A stretch of 64,000 bases of DNA, taken from NCBI GenBank assembly GCA_950054195.1, contig CATLPG010000012.1:1-64000 (forward strand), written 5' to 3'. How positions within the stretch are numbered: the stretch's first letter is position 1; every line of letters begins with the position of its first letter. Below, piece after piece: positions 60,696-64,000 of this stretch. The stretch comes from an uncultured Saccharospirillaceae bacterium. Its GTDB lineage: Bacteria; Bacteroidota; Bacteroidia; Flavobacteriales_D; CAJJDF01. The position numbers and the translations under genes are program-made. Below the pieces are notes generated by a model. The model saw only the letters and a program-made list of their open reading frames with translations, had not been told where the DNA came from and ran no database searches.

Positions 60696-61282
60696 TGACT
60701 GCAGAACAATTTTATCAAGCTGCTCAAGAAGCCATCGAAAAAGAAAACTATACTCGAGCGGTTGAACTACTAACAAAAGCAATTGAACAGGCACCATCCA
60801 ATGCAAACTATTATAGTCATAGAGGTGTTTGTTATTTTCATTTAAAAGAGATGGATAAATCACTTGCAGATATGGATAAATCAGTAGAGCTTGATCCTGA
60901 ATATGGTTATCGCTATTCGAGTAGAGCTTATATTAAAGCAGCTAAAGGTGATTTACAAGCAGCAGTTGATGACTATCAAAAAGCAGTCGATTTAGATCCT
61001 GAGGATTCCGTTAGTTACAATAACCTCGGATTGGTTCAAGAGAAAATGGGCTATGAAAGTAAGGCTAGGAGTAATTTTGAAAAAGCAGACAAACTAGCGG
61101 AATTACTCGAAGGAACAGGCGTTGATTCGAGCGAAAAAATAGAGCCTAGAAACATTCAGCAAGAAATAAACGAAGAAAAGAAAGAACAAACATTTAGTAA
61201 AATTTTTAAATCCGTTTTTACCGATAAGCAAACATTCAAAGAATTTATACAGTTTATTAAGAGAGGATTTAAAAGTAAATAG
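60695..61282 (+). CDS. Tetratricopeptide repeat protein
   Basis: A 195-residue cytoplasmic protein with three TPR units (about 4-37, 38-71 and 72-105; for example ANYYSHRGVCYFHLKEMDKS and VSYNNLGLVQEKMGYESKA). The C-terminal third is charged and unstructured-looking, then a basic FKEFIQFIKRGFKSK end that could bind membrane or nucleic acid. TPR proteins act as adaptors; the partner is not evident. One-base overlap with the upstream flavoenzyme. Confidence 0.85.
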   Translation: MTAEQFYQAAQEAIEKENYTRAVELLTKAIEQAPSNANYYSHRGVCYFHLKEMDKSLADMDKSVELDPEYGYRYSSRAYIKAAKGDLQAAVDDYQKAVDLDPEDSVSYNNLGLVQEKMGYESKARSNFEKADKLAELLEGTGVDSSEKIEPRNIQQEINEEKKEQTFSKIFKSVFTDKQTFKEFIQFIKRGFKSK

Positions 61283-61335
61283 TTAGCTTTTCAAACATAT
61301 GGAAGCTTTAGGACTAATACATAATGATGTGACCG

Positions 61336-62319
61336 ATGAAAGAGGTTCAATTATATAAATATAACGAAGAAAAATTTGAAGCAAACACAGCGTTTACGCT
61401 TCAAGATTTTGAAAAGGAAAACTTTAAAGAAGAAGGCTATAATGTGTGGTGGATGAATCTTCATGGGTTAAAAGACAAAGCGTTTGTTACCAAAACCTTT
61501 GATTATTTTAATATCCATCGATTAACGCGTGAAGATATTTTAGAACTTTATGAACGTCCTAAAGCAGAAGCTTACGATACATATTTGTTTGTAACTCTAA
61601 AAGCTGTTTATTTAGAAAAAATAGGACTTAAAACAGAGCAAATAAGTTTTATTGTTTCTGATAATGTATTGGTAAGTTACCAAGAAAGAGTAGGGGATCT
61701 TTACCAAGAAATAAGAAATCGTATTGAAAATAACCTTGGCGTAGTGCGTAAAAGGGGAGTAGATTATCTTTTATACCTATTATTTGATGCAACATTAAGA
61801 GGTTATCACACAGCATTAGAAGCCTTACAGGAAGAAATCGATCAAATGGAAGCTACTATGGATGTGAGCGGTAATATCGATTATCTCAAGATGATTAATT
61901 ATAAGCGCGACCAATTAAAAACACTAAAAAAATCGGTTATACCTGTTCGTGACCAAATCAATAAGTTATTAGGAAATATCGATACATTTATTGATGTTAG
62001 CAACCACCCATATTTCAATGATATTAAAGACCAAGTGTTATACCTTATCGATGAAATCGACTCTGAACGTGCAGATTTAGAATCATTAACAAACTTATAT
62101 TTTGCTTCTCAATCTCAAAGGAGCAATGAGATCATGCAGTTTTTAACAATAACCGCTGCTATATTTATACCCATTACCTTTATTGCTGGTGTTTATGGAA
62201 TGAATTTTAAACACATTCCCGAACTAGAAGCAGAAAATGGATACTATATTTTTTGGGCTGTTATTTTAATAACGGTTATCTTGTTAGTTCTTTATTTCAA
62301 AAAGAAGAAGTGGCTGTAG
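61336..62319 (+). CDS. corA: CorA-family magnesium/cobalt transporter
   Basis: A 327-residue protein. The long cytoplasmic N-terminal domain (to about 265) with helical segments precedes two C-terminal membrane helices. The signature YGMNF lies between them (about residue 290), preceded by FIPITFIAGVYG. The protein ends in a basic KKKKW. Function is divalent-cation uptake as a pentamer. The stop region overlaps the convergent gene at 62297 by 23 bases. Confidence 0.94.
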   Translation: MKEVQLYKYNEEKFEANTAFTLQDFEKENFKEEGYNVWWMNLHGLKDKAFVTKTFDYFNIHRLTREDILELYERPKAEAYDTYLFVTLKAVYLEKIGLKTEQISFIVSDNVLVSYQERVGDLYQEIRNRIENNLGVVRKRGVDYLLYLLFDATLRGYHTALEALQEEIDQMEATMDVSGNIDYLKMINYKRDQLKTLKKSVIPVRDQINKLLGNIDTFIDVSNHPYFNDIKDQVLYLIDEIDSERADLESLTNLYFASQSQRSNEIMQFLTITAAIFIPITFIAGVYGMNFKHIPELEAENGYYIFWAVILITVILLVLYFKKKKWL

Positions 62320-62638
62320 GTTGACACTTCTTTTTATAGGATTCCTTTTTACCATCGTAAATGAAAAAATAGGAGCCTACAGAATAATTGGTCATATCTA
62401 CAAATTGATCTCTACCTTCCTCGATTAATTTTCCGTAAGTGTCGAAGAGTTGATAATTACAAACTTTTTTTAGATTATGGAATGTTTTTGATTCTCCAGG
62501 CTTTCCTACTAATTGCTCGAATCTAGGTAGCTGTCTAATGGTGTCTCCCTCTTTGTTAAGTGTATAAGCTTTGTTACTTTGACCAGTTAAAGCAAAAGAA
62601 GCTAAAATTAACCCACAGGTAATGGTTCCTTTAATCAT
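62297..62638 (-). CDS. Small exported protein resembling an isolated type IX sorting domain
   Basis: A 113-residue protein. The signal peptide MIKGTITCGLILASFALTG is followed by a soluble part ending CNYQLFDTYGKLIEEG, then VDMTNYSVGSYFFIYDGKKE and a basic tail. The strand-turn pattern with a Y/F-D-x-x-G-K and G-x-Y-F-F resembles the C-terminal sorting domains (Por type A) that direct proteins to type IX secretion, here without a cargo domain. The ATG at 62638 starts the signal peptide; an earlier one in frame only adds a non-matching tail. Confidence 0.5.
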   Translation of the reverse strand: MIKGTITCGLILASFALTGQSNKAYTLNKEGDTIRQLPRFEQLVGKPGESKTFHNLKKVCNYQLFDTYGKLIEEGRDQFVDMTNYSVGSYFFIYDGKKESYKKKCQPTATSSF

Positions 62639-62768
62639 GCGTTTTTTTTCTTTTTGTTTTGTATTTAACGGATAGTTATAAATAATATTATAGAGAGGGT
62701 TGAATAACATTGATTTTAATAACTCAATAAATATATCTACATTGAAGTATACTAATACCATTTTAATA

Positions 62769-63503
62769 ATGAGTGATTTAGAAAATGAAAGATGGTCTGC
62801 TAGGAAGTTACAGGAAATTACTGGCTACAAAAGCTGGGAATCGGTAGAAGGCTTAATTACAAAAACTGTTCAGTTTTTACTAAAGTTAGAAATACCCTTT
62901 TACGACAATATCAAACATATTGATGGTGAAGAAGATGATTTCCATTTAAGTAAATTTTCGGTTTTTGTTTTTTTACTGCTAGCCGACTCTAAAAAAGCAT
63001 CAGTATCTCAAGCAAGAAAGGATTTTGCTCATAAATATCCATACGTTAGTGAAGTTATTCCTTATTTAAAATCTATCAGAAGGGTAGAACTAAGAGAAGA
63101 ATTATCCTTTTGTAATAAAAAGCTAACGCAAGCTATTGCTTCAGCAGCGGGTAAGGCAAATTACTCTAAAATAATCAATGCTAAATATCGTTCGTTGTAT
63201 CACATGGATCACAGAGAATTAATGAATCAACGATCCATTCCTAAAGAAGATTCAGTATTTGACTATATGGGAGAGTATGAATTAACACTCCATATTCTAC
63301 TTATTCGATTAACATTGTCGATCATAAAAAAAGAAGAGGTGAAAAGCATCAATAAAATTGAAAAAATCATTTTAAAGACCGGAGAAGAATGTAGAGAACT
63401 AACAAAAAACAATTTACATGTTTATCCAGAGCATATTGTTCCTCAAGTAGAACTTAGGCACGCAATTGCTCGCGTAAAAGATTTTTATCATTTAAACTTT
63501 TAA
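62769..63503 (+). CDS. DinD-like (BRO-N type) protein
   Basis: A 244-residue protein. The N-terminal WSARKLQEITGYKSWESVEGLITK, then a central HLSKFSVFVFLLLADSKKASVSQARKDFA resemble the DinD/BRO-N pattern (W-S-A-R-x-L ... GY-x-x-W ... LS-x-x-x-x-x-L). The C-terminal ELTLHILLIRLT, KIEKIILKTGEECREL, then PEHI echoes the DinD C-terminal region (given as separated segments). DinD is a DNA-damage-induced inhibitor of RecA filaments in E. coli. Starts chosen at ATG 62769 (MSDLENERW). No phage or SOS gene lies close by. Confidence 0.6.
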   Translation: MSDLENERWSARKLQEITGYKSWESVEGLITKTVQFLLKLEIPFYDNIKHIDGEEDDFHLSKFSVFVFLLLADSKKASVSQARKDFAHKYPYVSEVIPYLKSIRRVELREELSFCNKKLTQAIASAAGKANYSKIINAKYRSLYHMDHRELMNQRSIPKEDSVFDYMGEYELTLHILLIRLTLSIIKKEEVKSINKIEKIILKTGEECRELTKNNLHVYPEHIVPQVELRHAIARVKDFYHLNF

Positions 63504-64000
63504 TGGAAAATATCTAATCGATCTGCATCTAATTTTAGCGCAATAAAAATCATGATACTAAAGGCAAGCAACGATGAGCCTCCATAGCTGAAAAAGGGCA
63601 ATGGAATACCAATAACAGGAGCAACTCCCATTACCATTCCAACATTAATTGTAAAATGTAAGAAGATTATACAAGCAACCGCGTAAATATATGTTCGGGA
63701 AAAAACAGACCGCTGTCGTTCAGCTAATATGATTAAACGAATGATAAAGAAAGTAAGAAGAGAAAATAAAACAAGTCCTCCCAAGAATCCCCATTCTTCA
63801 GCCAATGTACAAAAGATAAAATCAGTGCTTTGTTCGGGGACATGGTTAAATGTACTATTGGCCAATGTAGCAGATTTATACCCTTTTCCTGCAAATTCAC
63901 CTGATCCTATGGCAGATAATGCTTGCGTAATATTATAGCCATCCTTTTTAGGATCTTCTAATAACCCCAGCGTTATTTTAATTCTTCTTATTTGATAGTT
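63500..64000 (-). CDS. rodA: Rod-shape SEDS polymerase RodA, C-terminal part
   Basis: The 3' part of a gene running in from beyond the right edge. The 166 visible residues carry the periplasmic loop DGYNITQALSAIGSGEFAGKGYKS followed by HVPEQSTDFIFCTLAEEWG (given in part: GSGEFAGKGY and PEQSTDFIF), then three membrane helices and PLPFFSYGGSSLL. These are SEDS signatures; PFFSYGG and separate location from the division cluster favour RodA over FtsW. It polymerises side-wall glycan with PBP2. The reading frame overlaps the convergent DinD-like end by 4 bases. Confidence 0.9.
   Translation of the reverse strand, partial: NYQIRRIKITLGLLEDPKKDGYNITQALSAIGSGEFAGKGYKSATLANSTFNHVPEQSTDFIFCTLAEEWGFLGGLVLFSLLTFFIIRLIILAERQRSVFSRTYIYAVACIIFLHFTINVGMVMGVAPVIGIPLPFFSYGGSSLLAFSIMIFIALKLDADRLDIFH

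Noticed and set aside
62639-62761. Longer form of the small sorting-domain-like protein
   Set aside because: The extra 41 residues precede a clear signal peptide and overlap the divergent promoter region.
62700-63503. The DinD-like gene as part of a prophage
   Set aside because: No integrase, capsid, lysis or other phage genes flank it; neighbours are corA and rodA.

Overview
The window is a 64 kb chromosomal segment of an AT-rich, Gram-negative member of the Bacteroidota, most likely order Flavobacteriales. Support comes from the mraZ-to-ftsZ gene order, a GldH lipoprotein, SprB-type repeat proteins with gliding/type IX secretion C-terminal domains, a PorP/SprF protein, a RicT/PSP1 - gldH - class A PBP neighbourhood, and TAnnTTTG promoter boxes. 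I cannot name a genus. No rRNA, tRNA, CRISPR array, transposase or prophage was recognised.

Layout. 1-1644: the end of an MlaE permease, its ATPase MlaF and a DUF4956 membrane protein. 1725-3076 (minus): EngB GTPase and an alpha/beta hydrolase. 3323-19198: a complete Bacteroidota-type division and cell-wall cluster (mraZ, rsmH, ftsL, ftsI, murE, mraY, murD, ftsW, murG, murC, ftsQ, ftsA, ftsZ, then a YqeY-type gene). It is preceded by a clear three-repeat MraZ operator next to a perfect DnaA box, and closed by a strong terminator. A second strong terminator at 19486-19520 has no gene before it and may end a small RNA.

20025-27998 (minus): an FMN reductase, a 3-oxoacid CoA-transferase whose two subunit genes are split by a four-helix-bundle gene flanked by 13-bp direct repeats, a class A penicillin-binding protein, gldH, ricT and two OmpH/Skp chaperones. 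28107-33816 (minus): bamA, uppS, an unknown membrane-anchored protein, a PolB-like exonuclease and rfbB.

34038-44586 (plus): the most distinctive region, a tightly packed six-gene apparent operon. It has two copies of a small exported protein, each followed by a large adhesin-like protein with the same roughly 480-residue N-terminal domain, SprB-type repeats and a type IX C-terminal domain. Between the two pairs lie a third repeat protein and a PorP/SprF outer-membrane protein. This looks like a secreted, surface-anchored adhesin system built by duplication of a two-gene unit.

44570-64000: mostly housekeeping genes (hutI, ychF, yiaA, a RluA-type synthase, recR, a nitronate monooxygenase-like gene, corA, the 3' end of rodA) mixed with lineage-specific membrane and exported proteins. 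They include a c-type haem protein with a small membrane partner, a BatA-like protein, a GH3-serine hydrolase fusion and a DinD-like protein. The main themes are envelope building (peptidoglycan, undecaprenyl phosphate, BamA, OmpH, Mla) and type IX secretion/gliding surface structures.
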